Part shown: positions 7,314 through 15,023 of the stretch, one piece after another
How the letters are laid out: every line of letters starts with the position of its first letter
Position numbering within the stretch: the stretch's first letter is position 1
Assembly (NCBI GenBank): GCA_036380925.1
Contig: DASVDW010000023.1
Span: 1-26,995 of the forward strand
Length of the DNA: 26,995 nucleotides
Direction: 5' to 3'
Source: JAICLV01 sp036380925
Lineage (GTDB): Bacteria > Actinomycetota > Actinomycetes > Acidothermales > Acidothermaceae
The notes under the pieces: generated by a model
What the model was told of the DNA's origin: nothing
Databases searched by the model: none
Seen by the model: the letters and a program-made list of their open reading frames with translations, nothing else
Translations under genes and position numbers: made by a program

Positions 7314-7748
7314 TTAGCTGCCCGGCCGCCAAATCATGAGCGCCAAAACGACCAGCCAGATGACCCCGACGGTCGACGACAACGCGACGATGCGGCCGCG
7401 GTGCGCCTCGATCGACTCGGTTGAGTCGTTGGCCTCCAGCTTGCCGATCGCCTTTCGCTGGTCGCGCTCGACGATGACGAGCAAGATGACCGCCACGATG
7501 AACAGCGTCATCGACGCGGTGAGCCAAGGCTTGTCGAGATGGTCGCGACCGAGCGCGGCGCCGAAGACGAAGACGAGCAGCGAGCCGAGCCCGAAAATCC
7601 GGGTGGTGCGGTGCAGATGCCGAAGCACCGAGACGTCGCCGCTTCGGATGTGGCGGGGCGTCGTGGTGGTCGCGATCGTCAGCGGGCCGAGCAGGAACAT
7701 GACCGCAGCGATGTGCAGCCAGAGCAAGACCTTGTCACCACCGGACAT
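7314..7748 (-). CDS. Four-helix integral membrane protein (DUF2269-like)
   Basis: A 144-residue protein with four hydrophobic stretches, at about 8-27, 49-67, 77-95 and 122-141. The first contains a histidine (LLWLHIAAVMFLLGPL), and the cytoplasmic loop between helices 3 and 4 is charged (VERDQRKAIGKLEANDS). The pattern, with a His in helix 1 and a Leu/Phe-Gly helix 2 (FGLGSLLVFVFGAALG), resembles DUF2269 predicted membrane proteins; the function is unknown. A TAGGGT -10-like box at 7760-7755 ends 6 nt before the ATG and overlaps the upstream MFS stop, so this gene may have its own leaderless promoter as well as read-through from the MFS gene. Confidence 0.72.
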   Translation of the reverse strand: MSGGDKVLLWLHIAAVMFLLGPLTIATTTTPRHIRSGDVSVLRHLHRTTRIFGLGSLLVFVFGAALGRDHLDKPWLTASMTLFIVAVILLVIVERDQRKAIGKLEANDSTESIEAHRGRIVALSSTVGVIWLVVLALMIWRPGS

Positions 7749-7757
7749 ACCTTGACC

Positions 7758-8978
7758 CTAGCCGGTTTGCGCGAGCGCCACCTCCGGCGCGCGCCTGGTG
7801 TCGCGGGCGCGGCCGGCCAACGCGGCGGCGAGCGCCAGCACCCCGCCGGTCGCCCAAAACGCCACGCCGTACGACCAGGTGTCGGCCAACCAGCCCGCCA
7901 CGACCGGCCCGCTGACCGATCCCGCGTCGCCCGCCATCTGGAACGCGGCGACCACCGTGCCGCCGCGCTTTCCGGCGACGTCCCCCACCACCGCCGCCGG
8001 TGCGACGTCGAGCATTCCAGAGCCGACGCCGAACACGAGCATGGCGACGATGTAGCCGGCCGGATGCGGAATCGTCGCGAGCACGGCCATCGCGCCGCCG
8101 GACAGCACGCAGCCCGCCACCATCACCGGACGGCGGCCCCGCTCGTCGGCCATCCGCCCCGCAGGCATCAGCACCATGGCGTTCGTCAGCGCCACCAGGG
8201 CGAATCCGGCGCCGACCCATCCGGTGCCGCGATGGAGCGACTCGACGACGAACAGGGGCACCAGCGTGTTGCGGACGCCCATCGCGGCCCACGAGTCGGC
8301 GAAGTTCGCGAACAAGGCGGCGCGGTACGGGCGCACGCGCAGCGCGGTGCGCAAGTTGGTGCGCGCCGTCGCGTCGTCCGAGCCTTGCGGTTTTGGCGCG
8401 AGCGGGGTGTGCCGCAGCCCGATCAGCGCGACGCTGCCAGCGACCGCCAACGTGCCGGCGTACACGAAGAACGGCGCGCGGATCGACCAGGCGGCCAGCG
8501 GCCCGCCGATCGCCGGGCCGGAGATGCCGCCGAGCAGGAAGCCGCCCTGGAAGAGCCCGACCGCGCGGGCCCGGTGCCGCGCGTCGACGGTGCGCAGCAG
8601 CAACCCCATCGCGCTGACCGAGAACATCGCCGAACCGACGCCGCCGGCGCCGCGCAACACCAGCAATTGCAGGTAGCTGTGCGAAAGTCCGGCGAGCGCC
8701 GAACTCACCGCGACGATGGCGATTCCGGTGGCGAGGACGACGCGCTCGCCGATCGCGTCAATCACGCGTCCGACGCCGAGGGCCGACGCGAGCCGCATCA
8801 ACGCGAACGCCGAGAGCACCAGCCCGACGGCGGCCCGGCCGACGCCGAAGTCGCGCGCGAAGACGGGGATCGCGGGCGCGACGATGCCGAAGCCGACCGC
8901 GACACTGAACGCGACCGCGGCGAGCACCGCGACCTCGGCCGGCAGGTCGCCGAAGAGTCGCGCCCGCAGTCTGCTCAC
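7758..8978 (-). CDS. MFS transporter (DHA1-like)
   Basis: A 406-residue, 12-helix major facilitator. The N-terminus AVGFGIVAPAIPVFARDFGV is typical of drug:H+ antiporter-1 members. The motif A loop reads GVGRVIDAIGERVVL, and a Gly/Pro-rich motif C-like stretch (GLFQGGFLLGGISGPAIGG) lies in helix 5. The second half repeats the pattern with MPAGRMADERGRRPV. A GTG start at 8978 is used; the 5' end lies 42 bp from the large palindromic repeat, so transcription from the AAA-VWA operon into this gene may be blocked there. It has no neighbouring regulator. Substrate unknown. Confidence 0.82.
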   Translation of the reverse strand: MSRLRARLFGDLPAEVAVLAAVAFSVAVGFGIVAPAIPVFARDFGVGRAAVGLVLSAFALMRLASALGVGRVIDAIGERVVLATGIAIVAVSSALAGLSHSYLQLLVLRGAGGVGSAMFSVSAMGLLLRTVDARHRARAVGLFQGGFLLGGISGPAIGGPLAAWSIRAPFFVYAGTLAVAGSVALIGLRHTPLAPKPQGSDDATARTNLRTALRVRPYRAALFANFADSWAAMGVRNTLVPLFVVESLHRGTGWVGAGFALVALTNAMVLMPAGRMADERGRRPVMVAGCVLSGGAMAVLATIPHPAGYIVAMLVFGVGSGMLDVAPAAVVGDVAGKRGGTVVAAFQMAGDAGSVSGPVVAGWLADTWSYGVAFWATGGVLALAAALAGRARDTRRAPEVALAQTG

Positions 8979-9020
8979 CGCGCCACGCTACCCCGCACCT
9001 CGCCGAACCCCCTGCCGGTC

Positions 9021-9107
9021 GATCACGTTAAGGACGTGTACCGGTCCCTGGACATCTCCACAGGCCTGTCCTGGGGCAGGTACACGTCCTTAACGTGATC
9101 AACCCGG
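9021..9107. repeat. Large palindromic repeat, copy 1 (complete hairpin)
   Basis: Perfect 22-bp arms at 9021-9042 and 9079-9100 (left begins GATCACGTTAAGG, right ends CCTTAACGTGATC). Inside them lie 12-bp imperfect arms (9043-9054 and 9067-9078, three mismatches) around a 12-nt loop TCTCCACAGGCC (9055-9066). The conserved tail AACCCGG follows at 9101-9107. A strand could fold into a stem of about 34 bp. It lies 28 bp beyond the VWA stop and so could end that operon. The same sequence recurs at 12605-12669, which marks it as a dispersed element rather than a local terminator. No open reading frame of its own. Confidence 0.85.
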
Positions 9108-9127
9108 AGCGTGCTGGCCGGGTGCCG

Positions 9128-11104
9128 TCACGACGCGCGGCGACCTCGGCGGGCGCGCAGGTAGTCGCTCACCACGTAGTCGCCGAGCTTGTCGCTGGAC
9201 GGCGCGAAAACCCGCCCGCCGTTGCGCTTGGCGAGCAGCTCGACGAAATCGACGAGTCCTTGGTCGTCGGCCAGCATGAAAACGTTGAGCGTCGCGCCAC
9301 GCCTGGTCATCTTGTCGGTCTCGGCCAGCGTGAGCGTGAGAGTCTCCCGAGAGGGCGGCCAGTCGAACGCGTAGTCGCCGTTCGACAGCAAATGCGCGGT
9401 GGGCTCGCCGTCGGTGACGATGAGCACCACCGGCTCGTGCTCCGGGTGCCGGTCGAGAAACCGCCCGGCGATGAGCAGCGCGTGCTGCAGGTTGGTTCCT
9501 TGCACCATTTCCGCGTCAAGCCCAGCGAGCTCGGTTGGCTGTAAAACCCTTGCGTAGTTGGAAAATCCGATGACCTGCAACGCGTCTTGGGGGAACCGCG
9601 TCGTCACCAGCGAATGCAGCGCCAGCGCGGTCGACTTGGCCACGCCCCATGTGCCGCGCAGCGTCATCGACCACGACAGGTCGACCAGCAGGCACACCGC
9701 CGCCGATGTGCGTCGCTCGGTCTCGACGACCTCGAAGTCGTCGACGTGCAGCCGCACGCCGTCACGCGACGGCCCGTTGCGCAGGATCGCGTTTTGCACG
9801 GTGCGGACGACGTCGAGCGGTTGCTCGTCGCCAAACTGCCATTGCCGAGACGCGCCGGTCAGCTCGCCGGCCGCTCCGGCGTCGGCGACGTCGTGATCGC
9901 CGCGGGTGGCCGACGACAACGACGCGAAGACCCGGCGCAAGGCGGTCGCCCCGAGCCGGCGAACCGCCTTCGGCGTCAGCTCCAGCTTGCCGTTCTCGCG
10001 GCGCACATATCCCTGGCGCTCGAGTTCGCGCTCGATGTCGCGCAGCTGCCGCAGGTCGTCGACTGCCTGTCGACCCAACGCGCGACGCACCGCCTCCTCG
10101 TCGATGTCGTCGAGAGTCGCGCCCGGATACTCCTGCGCCAGCGTCGACTCCAGCTCCTCGAGGTCGGCCAGCTCTTCAAGCGCGGACGTCGCGTCGGACA
10201 TGCCGAGCGGTTGCTCGCCGCGCATCCGGGCCCGGCTGTTCCAATCCAAATCCGGACGACGTTGACGCAGCGCGTCGTTCAGTCGCGCCATCTCCGAGGC
10301 GAGCCCCATGTCCTCCATCGCCTCGGCCATCAGCGCGGCGAGTTCGTCGCGCTGCTGCGGCGTCATGGAGGACAGCATCCGCTGCATCGCGGCGGCTCGC
10401 CGGGCAAGCGAGTCGACGAGCTCCTCCAGGGTCGCCGGGTTGTCGGGGAAGAACTGGCCGTGTTTGGCCATGAACTCCTCGAACTGCTCCTGGGTGTGCT
10501 CGCCGCGCGCGTCGGCGGCCAGCATCTCGTTGAGATCGGCCAGCATGTCTTTGACGGCTTGCATCGCCGCGGCCGTGTCGGGGGAGTCCGACTGCATCTG
10601 CTGCATCGCGTTCTTCATGCCGCGGAACTGGCTGTCCAGCAATTCTTCGCGCAGCAGATCCTTCAGCTGCTCGTACGTCGCGCGCGCCTCGGGCGAGCGC
10701 CAGTCGTACTCGGAGAGGGCGCGGATCGCCCGCGCCGGATCTGATGGCAGCGTGTCGAGCTCCGCCTCGCGAAGGCGCGCGTCGTCGCTCGGATCGGGGA
10801 ACAACGCGGCGCGCTCTTGCCCGATGGCTTTGTCGAGCAACGCGCGCGCTTGCTCGAGCGTGCCGTCGAGGCGCCCTCGTTCGCGCAGCGCTCGGCGTTG
10901 TTCGCGAACCCGCCGCATCAAGTCGTCGATCCCGCGCAGGCCGTCGGCGCCGCGGTGGAGCAACTCGCGCAGCGCGTCGGAGGTGTTCGCGCCGTCCAGA
11001 ACAGAGTCGCCTAGCTCGTCCAGCGCGCGCGCGACGTCATACGGCGGCGCGAGTGGGTCCGGTCCGTCGTGCCATGGCCCGTAGCGGTAGGCCGGCGAGC
11101 TCAT
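9128..11104 (-). CDS. VWA-domain protein, partner of AAA+ ATPase
   Basis: A 658-residue cytosolic protein. The first 430 residues are helical and highly charged, rich in Glu, Arg, Leu and Met (for example AMQQMQSDSPDTAAAMQAVK), with coiled-coil-like segments. The C-terminal 190 residues are a von Willebrand factor A domain with an intact MIDAS: DLSWS at about 475-479, the threonine of QGTNL near 537, and TDGEP near 565. Its start is 4 bp from the stop of the AAA+ gene, making an operon. The pair matches the actinobacterial Mg-chelatase-like pair known in M. tuberculosis as Rv0958-Rv0959. By analogy with MoxR/CoxD-CoxE and RavA-ViaA systems it is probably a metal-dependent adaptor for remodelling or metal insertion; the client is unknown. 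Confidence 0.85.
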   Translation of the reverse strand: MSSPAYRYGPWHDGPDPLAPPYDVARALDELGDSVLDGANTSDALRELLHRGADGLRGIDDLMRRVREQRRALRERGRLDGTLEQARALLDKAIGQERAALFPDPSDDARLREAELDTLPSDPARAIRALSEYDWRSPEARATYEQLKDLLREELLDSQFRGMKNAMQQMQSDSPDTAAAMQAVKDMLADLNEMLAADARGEHTQEQFEEFMAKHGQFFPDNPATLEELVDSLARRAAAMQRMLSSMTPQQRDELAALMAEAMEDMGLASEMARLNDALRQRRPDLDWNSRARMRGEQPLGMSDATSALEELADLEELESTLAQEYPGATLDDIDEEAVRRALGRQAVDDLRQLRDIERELERQGYVRRENGKLELTPKAVRRLGATALRRVFASLSSATRGDHDVADAGAAGELTGASRQWQFGDEQPLDVVRTVQNAILRNGPSRDGVRLHVDDFEVVETERRTSAAVCLLVDLSWSMTLRGTWGVAKSTALALHSLVTTRFPQDALQVIGFSNYARVLQPTELAGLDAEMVQGTNLQHALLIAGRFLDRHPEHEPVVLIVTDGEPTAHLLSNGDYAFDWPPSRETLTLTLAETDKMTRRGATLNVFMLADDQGLVDFVELLAKRNGGRVFAPSSDKLGDYVVSDYLRARRGRRAS

Positions 11105-11108
11105 GTCT

Positions 11109-12524
11109 TCAGCCGCCGTACACGGTTCGGCCAGGCACTTCGTCCTTGCTGAGCCGGCGGGTCAGATACAGGCCCTCCAACGCGAATTCGATCGCCGCCG
11201 CGGCTTGTCCGGGGTCTTCGCCGCCGTCGACCCCGAGCCGTTCCATCACCTTCGCGAGGCCTTGCACCGGGCCGACCCGCTTGAGCAGCTCGGGCGCCCC
11301 GACGAGCTCGCCGGTCTCGACGGTGTCGCCTTCTTCGAAACGGCTCAGCAGGCCGGACAAGTCGGCGGTGCCGAGCTTGGCGCGGAAGGTCTCGGCGACC
11401 GCGCGTCGCAGCAGGTGGGCGAGCACGTCGCGTTCGCGTCCCTCCTCGCTGACCTCGAATTCGACCTTTCCCAGAAGGGAATCCACGATCGACGGCAAGT
11501 CGCACACGCGCGCCACGGCGTCCGGCTCGTCGGTGATGGCGGCGCGCCGCAACGCCGACGCGGCCACCGTCTCGGCGGCCGCGATGGCGAATCTGGCCGA
11601 CACTCCCGAGCGTTGGTCGACCGACGTCGACTCGCGCACCAGCCGGGTGAAGCGGGCGACGACGTCCAAGAGGTGCGTGGGCACGCTGGCGGTGAGCGCG
11701 GCTTCTTGGGAGATGAGACCGATCTCGTCGGTAAGCCTTAGCGGATAGTGGGTCTTCACCTCGGCGCCGAAGCGGTCCTTCAACGGGGTGATGATGCGGC
11801 CGCGGTTGGTGTAGTCCTCGGGGTTGGCGCTGGCCACCAGCAAGACGTCGAGCGGGAGGCGCAGCGCGTAGCCGCGGATCTGCACGTCGCGCTCCTCCAG
11901 CACGTTGAGCAAAGCGACCTGGATTCGCTCGGCGAGGTCGGGCAGCTCGTTGACCGAGAAGATGCCCCGGTTGAACCGCGGCACCAGGCCGTAGTGCACG
12001 GTTTCCGGGTCGCCGAGTGTCCGGCCCTCGGCCACCTTGATCGGGTCGACGTCGCCGATGAGGTCGCCGACGCTGGTGTCGGGGGTCGCCAGCTTTTCGC
12101 CGTAGCGCTCGTCGCGGTGCTTCCAGTCGACCGGCAGGTCGTCGCCGAGTTCGGCGAGCAGGTTGCGGCACCGGGCGCAGACCGGGGCGTACGGGTGGTC
12201 GTTGATCTCGCAGCCGTCGACGACGGGCGTCCACTCGTCGAGCAGACCTGCGATCGTGCGGATCAATCGGGTCTTGCCTTGGCCGCGCTCGCCCAGCAGC
12301 ACGAAGTCGTGACCGGCGAGCAGCGCCCGCTCGACGTGCGGCAGCACCGTCTCGTCGAACCCGACGATGCCCGGGAAGCGCGGCCGCCCGTCGCGCAGCC
12401 GGCGCAGCAGGTTGTCACGCACCTCCACCTTGACCGGCTTGTGAATGTGGCCGGACTCGCGCAAGGCGCGGAGGGTGGCGATGGTCGGGCGAGGTTCGGC
12501 GACGGCGTCGGGTGTCTTTTGCAC
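11109..12524 (-). CDS. AAA+ ATPase, magnesium-chelatase ChlI / MoxR-like
   Basis: A 471-residue ATPase. Walker A is GERGQGKT at 78-85, a Walker B-like segment is FSVNELPDL near 189-197, sensor 1 is ASANPED at 231-237, and LKDRFG near 248-253 is the arginine-finger region. A cysteine group (DGCEI, then VCARC, residues 105-119) between Walker A and B could bind zinc. The family is the sigma54-like/ChlI helix-2-insert AAA+ class that pairs with VWA proteins. The frame is open upstream to 12740, but that part passes through the palindromic repeat; GTG 12524 is chosen because a TAAGGT box lies 7 nt before it and family similarity begins just downstream. Probably supplies ATP-driven remodelling to the VWA partner. 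Confidence 0.86.
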   Translation of the reverse strand: MQKTPDAVAEPRPTIATLRALRESGHIHKPVKVEVRDNLLRRLRDGRPRFPGIVGFDETVLPHVERALLAGHDFVLLGERGQGKTRLIRTIAGLLDEWTPVVDGCEINDHPYAPVCARCRNLLAELGDDLPVDWKHRDERYGEKLATPDTSVGDLIGDVDPIKVAEGRTLGDPETVHYGLVPRFNRGIFSVNELPDLAERIQVALLNVLEERDVQIRGYALRLPLDVLLVASANPEDYTNRGRIITPLKDRFGAEVKTHYPLRLTDEIGLISQEAALTASVPTHLLDVVARFTRLVRESTSVDQRSGVSARFAIAAAETVAASALRRAAITDEPDAVARVCDLPSIVDSLLGKVEFEVSEEGRERDVLAHLLRRAVAETFRAKLGTADLSGLLSRFEEGDTVETGELVGAPELLKRVGPVQGLAKVMERLGVDGGEDPGQAAAAIEFALEGLYLTRRLSKDEVPGRTVYGG

Positions 12525-12531
12525 GCTTTCG

Positions 12532-12537
12532 ACCTTA
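12532..12537 (-). promoter_or_regulatory. Putative -10 box of the AAA-VWA operon
   Basis: TAAGGT on the minus strand (forward ACCTTA) ends 7 nt before the GTG at 12524. No -35 box was recognised at 17-18 bp. It fits the leaderless pattern seen at several genes of the window, and AAGG could also act as a weak ribosome-binding site. Confidence 0.4.
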
Positions 12538-12604
12538 CGTCGGCGTGATGATCTGTGCGGCGGCGGTTTCTGGCTGCGACGGCCGGGCCCTAGGCGCCTG
12601 AACT

Positions 12605-12669
12605 CGTCCCAGGACAGGCCTGTGGAGGTGTCCTGGGGCAGGTACACGTCCAAAACGTGATCAACCCGG
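12605..12669. repeat. Palindromic repeat, copy 2 (one outer arm missing)
   Basis: The segment 12629-12669 matches 9067-9107 at 39 of 41 positions, differing only at TT versus AA inside the arm. The inner hairpin is intact: 12605-12616 pairs with 12629-12640 with two mismatches. The 12-nt loop GGCCTGTGGAGG (12617-12628) is the reverse complement of the copy 1 loop with one change. The outer left arm is absent; the bases before 12605 do not match. This copy lies between the divergent AAA+ and FIST genes, in about 200 bp of otherwise plain intergenic DNA. Confidence 0.8.
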
Positions 12670-12698
12670 GGGCGGGCGCGTCCCACCCCGACGGCGGC

Positions 12699-12727
12699 GT
12701 GACAGCGGTTGCCGCGGCTGGGAAACT
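12699..12727 (+). promoter_or_regulatory. Promoter of the FIST-PHP operon
   Basis: A -35 box GTGACA (12699-12704, five of six consensus bases) and a -10 box GAAACT (12722-12727) are 17 bp apart. The -10 box ends 6 nt before the GTG at 12734, so the message is probably leaderless; there is no Shine-Dalgarno sequence. Confidence 0.55.
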
Positions 12728-12733
12728 GTCGCC

Positions 12734-13921
12734 GTGCCACGCTTCGGGGACGGACTCGCCGTCGACGCTGATCTCGTCCGAGCCGCGGAGGCGGCGGCTT
12801 TGCAGGCCCGCCAGCCGCTCGGCGCGCTGAACCCCGACCTCGCGTGCGTCTTCGTGTGCGGTGACGACCCCGGCGAGGTGGGCGAGGCGCTGGCCCGGGC
12901 GTCGGCCGTGCTGCGGGCGCGGACGGTCATCGGGTGCAGCGCGAGCGGCGTCATCGGGGCGGCCCGAGGGGTGGAGGCGAAGAGCGCCGTCAGCGTGTGG
13001 GCGGCGGTGCTGCCGGGCGTCCGGGTGCGCGCGTTCCACTTGGAGGTGATCCGCACCCCGCAGGGCATGGCGATCCTCGGCCTACCCGAGGGCGAGGACG
13101 CCGACGAGGTCGCGGTGCTGCTCGCCGACCCGCACTCGTTCCCCGCAGACGGCTTCGTCGAGCAGACGAACGAGGCGCTCGGACTGCCGCTCGTCGGGGG
13201 AATGGCCACGGGAAATCGCGGTCCGGGCTCGACCAGGTTGCTGCTCGATCAGCGTGTCGTCGAACGCGGCGCCGTCGGTGTGGTGTTGGGCGGCCCGGTC
13301 GGCGCGCAGGCGATGGTCAGCCAAGGCTGTCGCCCGGTCGGGCCGCCGATGACGGTCACCGCCTCCGACGGCAGCCTGCTGCTGGAGTTGGCCGGAGTGC
13401 CGGCCGTGCAGAAGCTGCAGGAGGTCATGGCGTCGATGTCGGCGACCGACCAGGCCCTCGCCACGGGCGGGCTGCACATCGGCATCACGATCAACGAGTA
13501 CCTCGACGAGCCCGATCGCGGCGACTACATCGTGCGGGGCATCCTGGGACTGGACCAGGCGCGCGGCGCGATCGCCGTCGGAGATTGCGTTCCGGTCGGT
13601 CGCACCGTCCGCTTCCAGGTGCGCGACGCGGCGTCCGCGGACGACGATCTCCGGGCGATGCTGCTGGCCGTTCGTCGCGAGTTCGCCGCCGTCGAGGGCG
13701 CCTTGTTGTTCTCCTGCAATGGCCGGGGCACCAACCTGTTCACCTCCGCCGACCATGACGTGCTGGCGATGCGGCAAGGGCTCTCGACGTCCGGGGTCGC
13801 GGGGTTCTTCGCGAACGGCGAGATCGGACCGGTCGGCGGGCGCAACCATCTGCACGGCTTTTCCGCGTCGGCGCTCGTGTTCGGCTCAGCCCGCGCCGAA
13901 CTCGTGCCAGAAGACGCATGA
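12734..13921 (+). CDS. FIST-domain sensory protein
   Basis: A 395-residue soluble protein with the FIST_N/FIST_C two-domain layout. The N-terminal half carries CVFVCGDDP, VIGCSASGVIG and GLPLVGGMATGNRG. The C-terminal half carries QAMVSQGCRPVGPP, GDYIVRGILGLD, GALLFSCNGRGTNLF and GVAGFFANGEIGPVGGRNHLHGFSASALVFG. FIST domains are predicted small-ligand (possibly amino-acid) sensors, normally found with signalling outputs. Here there is no fused output; instead the stop overlaps the start of a PHP phosphoesterase gene by 4 bp. The length fits stand-alone actinobacterial members. The GTG start is supported by a good promoter 6 nt upstream. Ligand unknown. Confidence 0.87.
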   Translation: MPRFGDGLAVDADLVRAAEAAALQARQPLGALNPDLACVFVCGDDPGEVGEALARASAVLRARTVIGCSASGVIGAARGVEAKSAVSVWAAVLPGVRVRAFHLEVIRTPQGMAILGLPEGEDADEVAVLLADPHSFPADGFVEQTNEALGLPLVGGMATGNRGPGSTRLLLDQRVVERGAVGVVLGGPVGAQAMVSQGCRPVGPPMTVTASDGSLLLELAGVPAVQKLQEVMASMSATDQALATGGLHIGITINEYLDEPDRGDYIVRGILGLDQARGAIAVGDCVPVGRTVRFQVRDAASADDDLRAMLLAVRREFAAVEGALLFSCNGRGTNLFTSADHDVLAMRQGLSTSGVAGFFANGEIGPVGGRNHLHGFSASALVFGSARAELVPEDA

Positions 13922-14961
13922 CCGACCCCGATCCAATCGGCGCGCTGCGCCGCATCGCGTTCTTGCTTGAGCGGGCGCACGAGCCGACCTACCGGGTGCG
14001 GGCCTTTCGCGGGGCCGCCGCGGCGCTCGAGAAGCTGACCGCGGAAGAGATCGGACGACGCGCGCAGCGCGGCACGCTGACCGAGTTGGCCGGGATCGGC
14101 AAGGTCACCGCGAACGTGGTCACGGAAGTGCTCGCGGGGCAGCAGCCGTCCTATCTGCAAAAGCTTTCTATCGAGGCCGAGAAACCGGTCGCGATCGGCG
14201 GGGCCGAGCTCAGGGCGGCGTTGCGCGGTGATTTGCACACCCACTCGGACTGGAGTGACGGCGGCAGCCCGATCGAGGAGATGGCGCTCGCCGCTCGCGA
14301 CCTCGACAGCGGTGGTCATGAGTACGTCGCGTTGACCGATCATTCGCCGCGATTGACGGTGGCCCGCGGTCTGACCGCCGAGCGGCTCAAGGAGCAGTTG
14401 CGGGTGGTCGCCGGGGTGAACGAGCGAATGGCGCCGTTTCGGATTCTCACCGGTATCGAGTGCGACATCCTCGACGACGGGTCGTTGGATCAAGACCCGG
14501 AACTGCTCGCCGAGCTCGACGTCGTGGTTGCGAGCGTGCATTCGAAATTGGCCATGCCGTCAGACGCGATGACAAGGCGGATGGTCAACGCCGTCCGCAA
14601 TCCCAATGTCGACGTGCTTGGCCATTGCACAGGGCGCTTGCTCAAGGGACGCGAGGGCGGTAAGGGCCGACCGGAGTCGACCTTCGATGCGGCCGCTGTT
14701 TTCGAGGCCTGCAAGGAAAACGGCGTCGCGGTTGAAATCAACAGCCGCCCCGAGCGGCTTGACCCCCCAATGCGGCTGCTCGCGGCGGCTGTTGAAACCG
14801 GGTGCTTGTTCGCCATCGACACCGACGCGCACGCGCCAGGTCAACTCGAATGGTTGGCTTTTGGCTGCGCGCGCGCCGAGGAATGCGGCGTACGCCCCGA
14901 GTCAATCGTCAATACCCGAGATCTTGATGGGCTTCTTTCGTGGGCACGGCGTGGTTGGTGA
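13918..14961 (+). CDS. PHP-domain phosphoesterase with N-terminal helix-hairpin-helix
   Basis: A 347-residue protein resembling the non-polymerase parts of bacterial DNA polymerase X. Residues 10-75 hold helix-hairpin-helix sequence (YRVRAFRGAAAALE, LAGIGKVTANVVTEVL). The PHP metal-binding motifs follow: DLHTH at 105-109, LTDHS at 139-143, E181 in GIECDI, H208 in ASVHSK, H236 in GHCTG and DTDAH at 301-305. All the expected ligands are present, so it should be an active metal-dependent phosphoesterase or nuclease. The polymerase palm and thumb are absent. It is coupled to the FIST gene by an ATGA overlap at 13918-13921. A role in DNA repair or nucleotide hydrolysis is possible; the substrate is not known. 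Confidence 0.87.
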   Translation: MTDPDPIGALRRIAFLLERAHEPTYRVRAFRGAAAALEKLTAEEIGRRAQRGTLTELAGIGKVTANVVTEVLAGQQPSYLQKLSIEAEKPVAIGGAELRAALRGDLHTHSDWSDGGSPIEEMALAARDLDSGGHEYVALTDHSPRLTVARGLTAERLKEQLRVVAGVNERMAPFRILTGIECDILDDGSLDQDPELLAELDVVVASVHSKLAMPSDAMTRRMVNAVRNPNVDVLGHCTGRLLKGREGGKGRPESTFDAAAVFEACKENGVAVEINSRPERLDPPMRLLAAAVETGCLFAIDTDAHAPGQLEWLAFGCARAEECGVRPESIVNTRDLDGLLSWARRGW

Positions 14962-15023
14962 CAGAGCTAATGTGGACCCTTCACCCGCCGTGCGCAAGTC
15001 CTAATTTTTCAGCAGATCTTGGA

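Noticed and set aside
7539..9098. Long plus-strand frame antisense to the DUF2269-like and MFS genes
   Set aside because: Its product is Arg/Pro/His-rich low-complexity sequence, typical of antisense frames in GC-rich DNA; the minus-strand frames are clear families.
9587..10744. Long plus-strand frame antisense to the VWA gene
   Set aside because: No recognisable domain, while the minus strand encodes an intact VWA protein with MIDAS residues.
9021..12669. Palindromic repeats as a CRISPR array or IS ends
   Set aside because: Only two copies 3.5 kb apart, no spacer series and no cas or transposase gene. Composite-transposon ends are possible only as a hypothesis and are reported as such.
12525..12740. 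N-terminal extension of the AAA+ protein through the repeat
   Set aside because: The extra residues are a translation of the palindromic repeat and plain intergenic DNA; family similarity begins after GTG 12524.
14962..15023. Terminator between the PHP and DHA2 genes
   Set aside because: The segment has a T-run (ATTTTTC near 15003-15010) but no stem before it on either strand.
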